From Streptomyces sp. NBC_00459 (GTDB lineage: Bacteria; Actinomycetota; Actinomycetes; Streptomycetales; Streptomycetaceae), in the NCBI RefSeq assembly GCF_036013955.1, contig NZ_CP107903.1:4712001-4776000 (forward strand): a DNA stretch of 64,000 nucleotides. The letters run 5' to 3'. Below, piece by piece: positions 9,041-17,006 of this stretch; position 1 is the stretch's first letter; every line of letters begins with the position of its first letter. Under the pieces are notes generated by a model. It was not told the origin of the DNA. It made no database searches and saw nothing but the letters and a program-made list of their open reading frames with translations. A program made the position numbers and the translations under genes.

Positions 9041-9981
9041 GCCGCCACCGTCCCGGTGCCGAACGCCTGGCCCTGGACCTGGGCGGTGGGTGTGATCAGC
9101 GGCGGAGCGTCGGGGGAGCGGAGATACGCGAGCAGGAGTTCCTCCATGTTCGGGGCGTTGGTCTCCCAGGGGCCGGTGACCGGGCCCTCGGGGCGGATGA
9201 GCGCGGTGAACTGCCGCCCGCTGGTCCGGGACTCGACGAGGGTGTGGTGCCCGAGGGCGGCGGGCATGCCCTCCCCCTCCCTGGCCCCGGTGACCAGGGT
9301 GTGCACGGACATCAGCTCGTCCACGTCACCGGCGAGGCGCACTCCGCCCCCGGAGACGACGACCAGGTAGTCGCACACGTTCTCCAGTTCGGCGAGGACG
9401 TGGGTGGACATCAGCACGGTGGTGCCGCGTTCGGCGGCCTCGGCGAGGAGGGTGCCCATGATCTCGTGGCGCACGACCGGGTCGAGGTCCGACATCGGCT
9501 CGTCGAGCAGCAGCAGGTCGGGGCGCTTGCCGAAGGCGAGGGCGATGGCGACGCGGGTGCGCTGACCGCCGGAGAGGGTGCTGATCTTCGCGTCGAAGGG
9601 CACGTTGCCCGCGCGGATGACGTCCTCGGCGGCACGCTGGTCCCAGCCGGGGTTCAGCTCCCGGCCCAGACGCAGGGTCTCCGCCACGGTGAAGCGGCGG
9701 AACAGGGGCTTCTCCTGGGCGAGGAACGCGGTGCGCCGGCCGGACTCCGCCGAGCCGGGTGCCTCACCGAACAGGCTGATCGAGCCGTTCGTCGGCTCCA
9801 GGACATGGGCCGCGATGCTCAGCAGTGTGGTCTTGCCCGCCCCGTTGGGTCCCACCAGCCCGCAGATCCGTCCCGCCGGGAGCCGGAAGGAACAGTCCCG
9901 CAGCGCCCAGCCCCGCCGGTAACGCATCCCCAGCCCGTACGCCTCAAGCGCCGGTTCCCCCGCGTACATACCGTCACTCAC
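9037..9981 (-). CDS. ABC transporter ATP-binding protein
   Basis: A 314-residue single-domain ATPase. The Walker A motif GPNGAGKTT lies near residue 40, followed by the signature LSGGQRTRV, the Walker B LLLLDEPMSDLDP and the switch histidine in MSTHV. The last 90 residues are a variable accessory region. The start is a GTG at 9981 overlapping the end of the GntR gene by eight bases; an ATG four codons later is also possible. It energises the permease at 7991-9040. Confidence 0.9.
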   Translation of the reverse strand: MSDGMYAGEPALEAYGLGMRYRRGWALRDCSFRLPAGRICGLVGPNGAGKTTLLSIAAHVLEPTNGSISLFGEAPGSAESGRRTAFLAQEKPLFRRFTVAETLRLGRELNPGWDQRAAEDVIRAGNVPFDAKISTLSGGQRTRVAIALAFGKRPDLLLLDEPMSDLDPVVRHEIMGTLLAEAAERGTTVLMSTHVLAELENVCDYLVVVSGGGVRLAGDVDELMSVHTLVTGAREGEGMPAALGHHTLVESRTSGRQFTALIRPEGPVTGPWETNAPNMEELLLAYLRSPDAPPLITPTAQVQGQAFGTGTVAA

Positions 9982-10450
9982 CTGTGCTCCTAGTTGTCGT
10001 GGCCCCCGTGGACCCCGTCGTCGTGAACCCCGTGGTCACGGCCCCCGTGGCCGCCGTCGCCGCCGCGTTCCCGGCGGCGTACTGCTTCTCCATCGCCGAC
10101 GTGACCAGCGCGGCCACGTCCTCCTGCTCAAGACCGGCCCCGGCCGCCTTCGCCATCCACGCCACCAGCTCCGCGTACAGCGGTGAGTCGGTGCCTGCCG
10201 ACGGGCGGGCCAGCGTGCGGCGTACGAAGGTGCCCTGGCCCGGTCGCGGTTCGACCAGGCCCTCGCGCTCCAGCTCGCGGTACGCCTTGAGGGTGGTGTT
10301 CGGGTTGACCGTGCTGGTCTCGGCGACTTCCTTGGCGGTGGGCAGCCGGTCGCCCGGCACCAGGACGCCCAGGCGCATGGCCTGCTTGGTCTGCTGCACG
10401 ATCTGCTGGAAGGCGGGGACCCCGCTCCGCCTGTCGATGCGGTACTCCAC
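9974..10450 (-). CDS. GntR-family (YtrA subfamily) transcriptional regulator
   Basis: A 158-residue regulator with an N-terminal winged helix (VPAFQQIVQQTKQAMRLG, LPTAKEVAETSTVNPNTTLKAYRELEREGLV, RPGQGTFV). It lacks the large effector domain of most GntR proteins, as is typical of the YtrA subgroup that controls adjacent ABC operons. A Thr/Gly-rich tail of about 30 residues (TTGFTTTGSTGATTT) is unusual. The GTG at 10450 (VEYRIDRRSG) is preferred because GGAGGTGG sits seven bases upstream. The ATG triplet further upstream, at 10474, lies inside the operator palindrome. It heads the operon and probably represses it. Confidence 0.88.
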   Translation of the reverse strand: MEYRIDRRSGVPAFQQIVQQTKQAMRLGVLVPGDRLPTAKEVAETSTVNPNTTLKAYRELEREGLVEPRPGQGTFVRRTLARPSAGTDSPLYAELVAWMAKAAGAGLEQEDVAALVTSAMEKQYAAGNAAATAATGAVTTGFTTTGSTGATTTRSTGE

Positions 10451-10461
10451 GATCACCACCA

Positions 10462-10507
10462 CCTCCATCATCATTCCACTACTTGATTAGTGGAATGATG
10501 ATGGAGG
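10462..10507. promoter_or_regulatory. Long palindromic operator of the GntR-ABC operon
   Basis: Two perfect 20-base arms (10462-10481 and 10488-10507) flank the six-base centre CTTGAT; the inner arm reads TCATTCCACTA / TAGTGGAATGA. The site lies immediately before the GTG start of the GntR gene and spans its ribosome site region. It is the obvious autoregulatory operator. Because it is long and perfect it could also fold in the mRNA leader. Confidence 0.8.
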
Positions 10508-10588
10508 GGTGCGAGGGCGGTTGTCAACGCCGAACCGGAGAGCGGGGAGGGCGGGGGCCGGGTTGTCCGAAGTGACCGGAGGGGCTTC

Positions 10589-11401
10589 TTGGACAACGTT
10601 TCGGTGGTCAGCCTGGGTCCAGGCCTCGCAAACGGCCGCCCGAACGACCGCCCGACAGGAAGTGCCTCCGGCGTGAACCAAGATCTTTCTGTACCCGAGC
10701 ACCCCTCCGTCCTCGTGGTCGAGGACGAGTCCGGCACCTCCGACATGCTGGTCATGGCGCTGCGCTTCCTCGGCTTCGACGCGCACCTCGTGCCGGCCGG
10801 CGCCGAGACGATCCAGGAGGTCCGCCGCCGGAAGCCCGACGCCGTACTGCTGGACCTGGCGCTCCCCCACCTGAACGGCACCGAGGTCTGCGGGAAGCTC
10901 CGCGCCGCGGGCATCGACACCCCGGTGATCTTCCTCAGCGCCCGTACGGCGGTCGAGGACAAGTGCCACGCCCTGGCCGTGGGCGGCGACGACTACGTCA
11001 CCAAGCCCTTCGACCTCACCGAGGTCAGCGCCCGCATCCGGGCCCTGATCCGGCGGGCCCGAGGCGCTGTCCGCCCCGCCCCAGCGGCTCCTCGCCGACT
11101 GTGCGCGGCCGGCGTCGAGCTGGACGAGTGCACCCACGAGGTGTGGCGGCACGGCACGGCCGTACCGCTGTCGGCGACGGAGTTCGCGCTGCTGAAGGTG
11201 CTCCTGGAGAACGCCGGCCAGGTCATCTCCAAGGCACACATCCTGGACACGGTCTGGAACTACGGCTTCCAGGGCGAGTCGGGCGTGGTCGAGACATACG
11301 TCTACTACCTGCGGCGCAAGCTGGGCGACTCGGGCCAGTCGCTGATCCGTACGGTGCGCGGCGCGGGGTACATCGTGCACGCGGACCCGGTGGGGACGTG
11401 A
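10589..11401 (+). CDS. Orphan OmpR-family response regulator
   Basis: A 270-residue regulator with a receiver domain at about 40-155: acidic pocket VVEDE, phospho-acceptor Asp in AVLLDLALP, and the K of VTKPFDL. A winged-helix OmpR/PhoB DNA-binding domain follows at about 175-265 (PLSATEFALLKVLLENAGQVISKAHILDTVWNYGF, then RTVRGAGYIV). The TTG at 10589 has GGAGG six bases upstream, but a GTG at 10673 (VNQDLSV) is an alternative that removes a non-conserved leader. No histidine kinase is adjacent on either strand, so its partner is encoded elsewhere. Confidence 0.85.
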   Translation: MDNVSVVSLGPGLANGRPNDRPTGSASGVNQDLSVPEHPSVLVVEDESGTSDMLVMALRFLGFDAHLVPAGAETIQEVRRRKPDAVLLDLALPHLNGTEVCGKLRAAGIDTPVIFLSARTAVEDKCHALAVGGDDYVTKPFDLTEVSARIRALIRRARGAVRPAPAAPRRLCAAGVELDECTHEVWRHGTAVPLSATEFALLKVLLENAGQVISKAHILDTVWNYGFQGESGVVETYVYYLRRKLGDSGQSLIRTVRGAGYIVHADPVGT

Positions 11402-11452
11402 CGGGCGTGGCACGCGTATCGCATGTATCGCACGCATCCCGGTAGAGCGGAA

Positions 11453-11493
11453 AAGGGGTTCGCCGACCGCTGTACGCGGTCGGCGAACCCCTT
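11453..11493. terminator. Bidirectional terminator between convergent genes
   Basis: A perfect 17-bp stem beginning AAGGGGTTCGCCGACCG around a seven-base loop lies between the response regulator and the convergent secreted protein at 11518. Confidence 0.8.
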
Positions 11494-11517
11494 CTGCCTG
11501 CACTCGGCCAGGTTCGT

Positions 11518-11886
11518 CTAGCCGATGTCGAGCCGGATGGTGTCGCCGTTCTTGTGACCGTTCGCCGGGACAACGCGCTGCTCCCAGCGCCAGCCCGTGC
11601 TGGGCTTGCGGTGGTGGAACTCGACGGACCGGCCGGCCAGCCACCACCAGCCCTCGGCCGTGGTGCAGCCCTTCGGCGGGATCTCCCAGAACCGGGAGCC
11701 GACCCAGTCACCGTGCTGGTTCTCGCCGACGAAGTAGAACTTGACCGTCTCGGTCGACGCGCTGCAGACCCGCAGCTGGACGAACTTGCCGCCGTCCGCC
11801 GAGGCCGTCGCGGGCATCGCCAGAGCACCGACGACAGTGGCCCCGGCGAGAACCGCCATCGTGACCTTCCGCTTGATTCCGTTCAT
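11518..11886 (-). CDS. Small secreted protein of unknown function
   Basis: This 122-residue pre-protein has a classic signal peptide (MNGIKRKVTMAVLAGATVV, cut near ASADG) and leaves a mature protein of about 90 residues. The mature part is aromatic and basic (WWWLAGRSVEFHHRK, WRWEQRV) with two cysteines (VCSAST and KGCTTAEG) that could form one disulfide. The start at 11886 was chosen because it opens the signal peptide; the frame is open further upstream. It lies 157 bases downstream of another secreted-protein gene on the same strand, but the two starts look separately expressed. No domain is recognised. Confidence 0.7.
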   Translation of the reverse strand: MNGIKRKVTMAVLAGATVVGALAMPATASADGGKFVQLRVCSASTETVKFYFVGENQHGDWVGSRFWEIPPKGCTTAEGWWWLAGRSVEFHHRKPSTGWRWEQRVVPANGHKNGDTIRLDIG

Positions 11887-12043
11887 GGAACTGCCACCAT
11901 TTCTGTTTCGATTTCTGCTTCTGTCGCGAGCCGGGCATGCCTGCTCGGGCATGCCCGGCCGAAAGGGAAGGGGAAATGCGGGGTGCGGAGGAGAAATACG
12001 GAGGAGAGAACTCCGGACGAGGAGAGAACTCCGGACGTGGAAT

Positions 12044-12694
12044 TCAGTGGCCGCAGTGCTCGTTGCGTTCCTGCTGGGTCATCGGCGCGTCCTTGAAGTT
12101 GGCGTAACCGCCGTTCGACTTGCCGACGTCCCAGCCCGACTCGGTGTAGTTGTTGACGTACCAGTCGAAGTGGCCCCAGTGGCGGTTCTTGTACTGGATC
12201 TCGTACCAGCCGGTGGCCTTCCGCTTGGGCGTGCCCCGCTCCACCCAGCCCTTGAAGCCGGCGGGGACACTCGTCCCGAACTCGACCTTGTCCATGTGGC
12301 TGCGTTCCCACGTGCGGTTGTAGCTCGTCTCCAGGCCGACCTCGAAGACCTTGGCGAACCCGGCGGTGGCGGTGATCGTGAGGCCTACGGAGTCCGAGGA
12401 TCCGACCGTTTCCTCACCACCGACCGTGAGGGTGTTCGCGTTCGTCGCGCAGTTGTAGACGGTCGGTCCGAGGTGGTGGCTGGGGCCGGTGTACTCCTGG
12501 AAGCTCTGCGGGTGGAACACGCAGAGGCTGGTGCTGACACCGCAGGTCGCCAGCAGTTCCTTCGGGGTGGGATTGTCGGCGGCACTGGCCGCCGGTGACG
12601 CGAGCAGAGTGGCGCCGACCGCGAGAGCGGCGACCGCCCCGGCGGTACGGGGCAGGCCCTTCTTGGACACGAGCCTGCGGGGTGAGATTGCCAT
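12044..12694 (-). CDS. Secreted protein with possible aerolysin/ETX-MTX2-like segment
   Basis: A 216-residue protein with a cleavable signal peptide (SPRRLVSKK, hydrophobic core, cut near ASAADN). The mature part has four cysteines (CGVSTSLC, NCATN, EHC). Its centre has alternating Ser/Thr-rich strands (EETVGSSDSVGLTITATAGF, then SYNRTWERSH and EFGTSVPAGFKGWVERG). This alternation, and the VPAGFKGWV turn, recall the pore-forming modules of ETX/MTX2-type toxins and related actinobacterial secreted proteins; that link is inference. The C-terminal part is rich in Trp, Tyr and Asn (GWYEIQYKNRHWGHFDWYVNNY). Its function is not known. Confidence 0.7.
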   Translation of the reverse strand: MAISPRRLVSKKGLPRTAGAVAALAVGATLLASPAASAADNPTPKELLATCGVSTSLCVFHPQSFQEYTGPSHHLGPTVYNCATNANTLTVGGEETVGSSDSVGLTITATAGFAKVFEVGLETSYNRTWERSHMDKVEFGTSVPAGFKGWVERGTPKRKATGWYEIQYKNRHWGHFDWYVNNYTESGWDVGKSNGGYANFKDAPMTQQERNEHCGH

Positions 12695-12963
12695 TGCTCA
12701 TTTCCTTCCGGAGAGCGGGTGCCTGTGGAAGTCCCACCGGCTGCGCCCATTCCACAGGCGCGGCCGGTTCGGTTGATCAACGCGCGATCAGAAGGCGGCC
12801 CAGAGTTTCCTGGGGGATTCATCAGAGCCGGATCAGAGGCCCGCGCGCCCGCCCGGGAAATGCGGTCGCCGTCGGACTGCCGGACCGTTCCGCGTCGATG
12901 GTCGCGATGCGAGGGAGATAGCCTGACCGTCTTTTCGAGACAGTGACGGACGGGGAACAAGAC

Positions 12964-13548
12964 ATGTCCAGCAGGAGACGTCTGGCATTGGCCGGATTCA
13001 CGATGATCCTCATGGCCGGGCTCGGCGCGTGCGGAAGCGGCGACGGCTCACAGGACGACGACCCGTGGACCGCCGACGACGGCACCACCAGCAGCCAGTA
13101 CGACGACGCCGGCGGCGCCGACGTCCAGGAGACGGCGCCGGTGCCAGTGCCGGTGACGCCCACCGTCCGCGGTCGCCGCAACGCCGTCCGTCACGTCACC
13201 GCCAAGACGGCCAGGGCCACCCGCCCGCACCTCGTCAAGAAGTGCACGTCGGCGACCAGGCAGGTCAAGCACACGGAGCGGACGGGCAGGGGCACCGCGA
13301 AGAAGACGCGCACCTGGTACACCACAGAGCACTACCAGAAGTGCTCGAAGGTCCGCAGCGGCACCGAGACGTACACGCGTGTGGTCCGCCAGGAACGCTG
13401 GTGCGTGAGCCTGGACGACGTGGACGGCGACGCCAAGCGGGACGCCGTCTGGTACCAGGTCACGAGGGTGACCTACGACGAGGCCGCCGCCACGGACCGG
13501 CTCGCCCCCATGAAGTTCACGCCGGAGGCCATCGGCTGCGACCAGTGA
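12964..13548 (+). CDS. Lipoprotein of unknown function
   Basis: This 194-residue lipoprotein has a lipobox LGAC at about residues 17-20 after a basic MSSRRR start, so it should be anchored outside the membrane. An acidic linker (GSQDDDPWTADDGT) is followed by a strongly basic, Thr/Lys-rich middle. The C-terminal part has paired cysteines (KKCTSATR, YQKCSKV, RWCVSLDD, IGCDQ), which suggests two disulfides. The ATG at 12964 has a GGGGA site seven bases upstream. It is divergent from the secreted protein at 12044-12694, with about 270 bases between them. No family is recognised. Confidence 0.7.
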   Translation: MSSRRRLALAGFTMILMAGLGACGSGDGSQDDDPWTADDGTTSSQYDDAGGADVQETAPVPVPVTPTVRGRRNAVRHVTAKTARATRPHLVKKCTSATRQVKHTERTGRGTAKKTRTWYTTEHYQKCSKVRSGTETYTRVVRQERWCVSLDDVDGDAKRDAVWYQVTRVTYDEAAATDRLAPMKFTPEAIGCDQ

Positions 13549-13733
13549 CGTCCCGTTCCCCCAATTAGACAGTGAGTCAAGTTACTCAACCGTAACCTCC
13601 CGACTGCTACCCGAAGTAACCGACCAGTAGGTACGGTCCTGGCGAACCGCCCGGTAAGGAGAGACCACCCCTCGGCCTCTCCCCGGGTTCTTCATCGCTT
13701 CCTTCCTGCCCCACGCCCCACAGGAGGTTCGCC

Positions 13734-15074
13734 ATGCCCGCACGCAGACGGCTCCTGGCCGCAGCGGTCACCGCTGCGACTTGTCTCGGCGCCCAGGCAC
13801 TCTCGTACACAACAGCCACGGCATCCGACGCCTCCTCGACGGAGACTGTCGTGTCCCGAGGCGTGCAGATCCCCACGTTCTACACGCCACCAGCCACTCT
13901 CCCCACCGCCAACGGCGCGTTGATCCGCACCGAGCCCCTTCCCCTCGCCGTCTCCCTCCCCACCCTCGACGGTCCCTTCCCGGGCCGGGCGACCCGCCTG
14001 ATGTACAAGTCCACGGACTCGAACGGCGCCCCGGTCGCGGTCACCGGCGCGTACATCGAACCGACGGCGACCTGGAAGGGAGGCGGCCCGCGCCCGTTGG
14101 TCGCGGTGGCCCCGGGCACGATGGGCCAGGGCGACCAGTGCGCCGCGTCCCTCGGCCTGGAGAACCCCCTGTCGTTCAACGGCCGTACGGTGTCCGTCGG
14201 TTACGAGGACGTGGCGATCTACCGCCTCCTGGCGACCGGCGCCGCGGTGGTCGTCACGGACTACGCCGGTCTGGGCGCGACGGACCGCCTCCACACGTAC
14301 GTCAACCGCCTCGACGAGGCCCACGCCGTACTGGACGCGGTACGCGCCGCCCGTTCCCTCCCCGACACGTCGATCACATCGGCCTCCCGGGTGGGCCTGT
14401 TCGGCTACAGCCAGGGCGGCGGAGCAACGGCGGCGGCAGCGGAGCTCCAGTCCTCCTACGCACCCGACATCACCCTCGCGGGCACCTACTCGGGTGCCCC
14501 ACCGGCCGACCTGACCGCGGTCACGAAGGCGATCGACGGCAGCGAACTGGCCGGCGCGCTGGCCTGGTCGCTCAACGGCTTCCTCCAGTCGGACCCCACG
14601 CTGAAGCCGATAGCCGAGGCCCACCTGAACGCGGCGGGCAAGGCGGCGCTGACCGACCTGTCGACGATGTGCGTGGGGGACGCCCTGTTCGGCTACGGCT
14701 ACGCGAAGAGCACGAAGTGGACGACGGACGGCAAGTCCATCTCCGACATCATCGCGTCCACCCCGGCCCTCCAGACGTTCCTGAACAGCCAGCGCATAGG
14801 CACGTCGAAACCATCGGGCCCGATCCGCATAGCAACAGGCACCAGCGACAACCTGGTTCCCCACGCCCAGGCCCGCCGCCTGGCCGCGGACTGGTGCGAG
14901 AAGGGCGCGAACATCACGTACAGGCCGGTGATCCTGCCGAACGTGATCAGCCCGCTCCTGAACCACTTCACCCCACTCCTCACGGACCAGGGCAGCGCGG
15001 TGAACTGGCTCACGGACCGCCTGTCGGGAAAGCCGGCCACATCGAACTGCGGGGTGTTGCCGATCCTGCCGTGA
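13734..15074 (+). CDS. Secretory lipase (LIP family)
   Basis: A 446-residue secreted alpha/beta hydrolase. A Tat-like or Sec signal (MPARRRLLAAAVTAATCLGA) ends near residue 30. The nucleophile Ser226 lies in GLFGYSQGGGA. The acid residue is probably Asp in ATGTSDNLVP, and the base His is in LLNHFTPLL near the C-terminus, giving the usual order. The lid and cap region around 270-330 and the overall length match the secretory lipase family, which includes Candida LIP and many actinobacterial members that cleave triacylglycerols. An AGGAGG ribosome site precedes the ATG. The gene is followed by a strong hairpin and stands alone. Confidence 0.88.
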   Translation: MPARRRLLAAAVTAATCLGAQALSYTTATASDASSTETVVSRGVQIPTFYTPPATLPTANGALIRTEPLPLAVSLPTLDGPFPGRATRLMYKSTDSNGAPVAVTGAYIEPTATWKGGGPRPLVAVAPGTMGQGDQCAASLGLENPLSFNGRTVSVGYEDVAIYRLLATGAAVVVTDYAGLGATDRLHTYVNRLDEAHAVLDAVRAARSLPDTSITSASRVGLFGYSQGGGATAAAAELQSSYAPDITLAGTYSGAPPADLTAVTKAIDGSELAGALAWSLNGFLQSDPTLKPIAEAHLNAAGKAALTDLSTMCVGDALFGYGYAKSTKWTTDGKSISDIIASTPALQTFLNSQRIGTSKPSGPIRIATGTSDNLVPHAQARRLAADWCEKGANITYRPVILPNVISPLLNHFTPLLTDQGSAVNWLTDRLSGKPATSNCGVLPILP

Positions 15075-15100
15075 GCGGGTGAGCAACTGCCGTACGCGGT

Positions 15101-15150
15101 GACAGCGAGGCCGACCAGGGGCTACGACCCCACCGGTCGGCCTCGCTGTC
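15101..15150. terminator. Terminator hairpin overlapping the 3' end of the convergent gene
   Basis: A perfect 16-bp stem (GACAGCGAGGCCGACC, 15101-15116, with its complement at 15135-15150) lies just after the lipase gene. It extends into the last codons of the minus-strand gene that stops at 15122, so the same bases serve as terminator and coding sequence. Confidence 0.75.
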
Positions 15151-15742
15151 GCCGCCACGACGGATCACGCCCCGCGAGCCCCAACGCCTGCTCGAACAGG
15201 GGCGCGTCGGCCGGCACCGGCACTTCGGGCCCGAACACGCCGTACCGTCTGGCCGTCTCCGCCTTGCCGGCGATGTCCTCGTACAGCGCTGCGGCAAGCT
15301 CGTCATCCACGTCGACGGCGACCTGCTGCCCGGTGGCGACGGCAAGATCCCACCCGTGGACAAGCCACTCCCCGAGCAGGATTCCCCCCACGAAGCGGGC
15401 GGGCATGGATCCGCTCCCGGCCCCGGTGAGCGCGGTCTCACCCGCCCAGGCGTCGGGCTCACTCCAGACGAGGGCGGTGGCCGCCGACCGGGAGGCGTAC
15501 GCGTCGGCCCACCCGGCGACTCCGGTGAAGTCGAACCCGTCGACGAACCGATCCTCGTGCGGTGCCTGCTTGAGTCCGGCGGCATGTCCTCGTACGCCGG
15601 TCCAGTGGGCCAGGTGACCGACGAGCGCGCGGACGTTCAACTCGGTGCAGGGGGTGGGCGATTCGAGGTCATCGTCCCGAATGCCCCGCACGATGTCGAC
15701 GGCCACCGCCGAGGCCCGAACCATCAGAGACCGAGGTTCCAC
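15122..15742 (-). CDS. TIGR03086-type (maleylpyruvate isomerase/DinB-like) protein
   Basis: A 206-residue protein of the mycothiol-dependent/DinB-like helical family. It opens with VEPRSLMVRASAVAVDIVRGI, followed by CTELNVRALVGHLAHWTG, which carries the first metal-ligand histidine (VGHL). LGEWLVHGWDLAVATGQ carries the second (VHGWDL). This four-helix fold typically binds one divalent metal. The GTG at 15742 is preferred because AAGGG lies upstream and relatives begin with a DPR/EPR-like motif; an ATG at 15763 is in frame. It is divergent from the AraC-type regulator at 15827. Confidence 0.8.
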   Translation of the reverse strand: MEPRSLMVRASAVAVDIVRGIRDDDLESPTPCTELNVRALVGHLAHWTGVRGHAAGLKQAPHEDRFVDGFDFTGVAGWADAYASRSAATALVWSEPDAWAGETALTGAGSGSMPARFVGGILLGEWLVHGWDLAVATGQQVAVDVDDELAAALYEDIAGKAETARRYGVFGPEVPVPADAPLFEQALGLAGRDPSWRRQRGRPVGS

Positions 15743-15826
15743 GTCATCCCTTCCCACCTTCATGCTTCCTGACTTCCTGACTTCTTCACTTCCGCATCCC
15801 AGGGGGCCAAGGTAGACAGGGGACCG

Positions 15827-16705
15827 ATGACGAGTCTTGAACAAACGCGACGTGAGCACCGGGGGGCCCGTCGGCGGGCCATCCTCGACCCGCACACGGC
15901 AGCCGAACGCTTCCGCCTGACCACCGAACCGCCCCCGGAGGACCTGGCGAGGTTCCTGGACGGCTACTGGATCCTCCACTGGAACCTGACCGAGCCACAC
16001 CACCAACAGGTCCTCACCCACCCGATGGTCCACCTCACCTTCGTCACCGGCGGCGAGGCCCAGATCACGGGCATCGTCAGCAACACGTTCACCCGAGAGA
16101 TCTCAGGCACCGGCCGCGCACTGGGCCTACGCTTCCGCCCCGGCGGCTTCCGCCCGTTCCTCAACTCCCCGGTGTCCACACTCACCGACCGAGTCATCGA
16201 CGTGGAAGACCTCTTCGGCGAGACGGCACGAACAGCGGCCAACACGGTCATCACCGAGCCGGACGTCCCCACGGCACTGGAACTGGCTGCCACGTTCCTG
16301 CGCACCTTCGCCCCGGATCCCGCCGCGACGGCACCCTCCGTGTACCGAGACATCGAGGTGGCGACAACCCTGGTCGACACCATCACCACGGACCCTTCGC
16401 TCCTCCGGGTCTCCCAACTCGCCACCCTCGCCGACATGAGCACCCGCCAACTCCAGCGCCTCTTCGCGGAATACGTCGGCATCGGCCCCAAATGGGTCAT
16501 CCGCCGCACCCGAATCCAGGAGGCCGCGTCCCGGGCGGCCACGACTCCCCAGGACTGGTCGGCCCTGGCCACCGAACTCGGGTACTCCGACCAGGCCCAC
16601 TTCACGCGGGACTTCACGGGGGCGGTAGGGGTTTCACCGGCTCAGTACGCGAGTTGGGCTCGGCGGGGGGAGCGGGAGGACGGCTCTTGTCAGAACCGTC
16701 CGTAG
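15827..16705 (+). CDS. AraC-family transcriptional regulator
   Basis: A 292-residue regulator. The N-terminal sensing domain runs from about 30 to 165 and includes the motif GFRPFLNSPVSTLTDRV, typical of a large actinobacterial subgroup. The C-terminal double helix-turn-helix at about 195-280 contains SQLATLADMSTRQLQRLFAEYVGIGPKWV and ATELGYSDQAHFTRDFTGAVGVSPAQY. It is transcribed divergently from the DinB-like gene at 15122-15742, its most likely target. The last residues (REDGSCQNRP) are not conserved-looking. Confidence 0.88.
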   Translation: MTSLEQTRREHRGARRRAILDPHTAAERFRLTTEPPPEDLARFLDGYWILHWNLTEPHHQQVLTHPMVHLTFVTGGEAQITGIVSNTFTREISGTGRALGLRFRPGGFRPFLNSPVSTLTDRVIDVEDLFGETARTAANTVITEPDVPTALELAATFLRTFAPDPAATAPSVYRDIEVATTLVDTITTDPSLLRVSQLATLADMSTRQLQRLFAEYVGIGPKWVIRRTRIQEAASRAATTPQDWSALATELGYSDQAHFTRDFTGAVGVSPAQYASWARRGEREDGSCQNRP

Positions 16706-17006
16706 GTTCACCGCGCCGATCAACCTCCCGTCCCCCGAGATGGCCGACGGGACCGGCTGCACGGCGCTACCAGGCGGGGCTCGGATCCCGGCGGTCGCTC
16801 GGGGTCTGCTCAGGCAGGTCGGAGCCTCGATCCGTCCTGAGCAGGTAGGCCGGGTCGCAGGCGGAGATGTTCACGCGCCGATCCGCCTGCCACACGCCAG
16901 GCCACGACCTGGTCGATGCCACCATCGCGAGGCAGCTCGCTCCGTTCACCACGCAGACCCGCGAAATCACAGGACAAGTGCGCCCCGGCTCCTCGACCAT
17001 GGGCCG
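16706..17006. other. Intergenic region with one weak small ORF
   Basis: No gene can be firmly supported in these 301 bases. One minus-strand frame from an ATG at 16925 to a TAG at 16767 would encode 52 residues (starting MVASTRSWPGVWQADRR), with mostly G/C third positions but no good ribosome site. It may be a gene remnant. Confidence 0.3.

Noticed and set aside
4544..9370. Plus-strand reading frame of 1608 codons
   Set aside because: It runs antisense across the subtilase and ABC permease genes, which have clear catalytic motifs, signal peptides and ribosome sites. It arises from GC bias at codon third positions.
16767..16925. Minus-strand 52-codon ORF
   Set aside because: There is some third-position bias, but no ribosome site or family match, so it is noted only as a weak candidate inside the intergenic entry.
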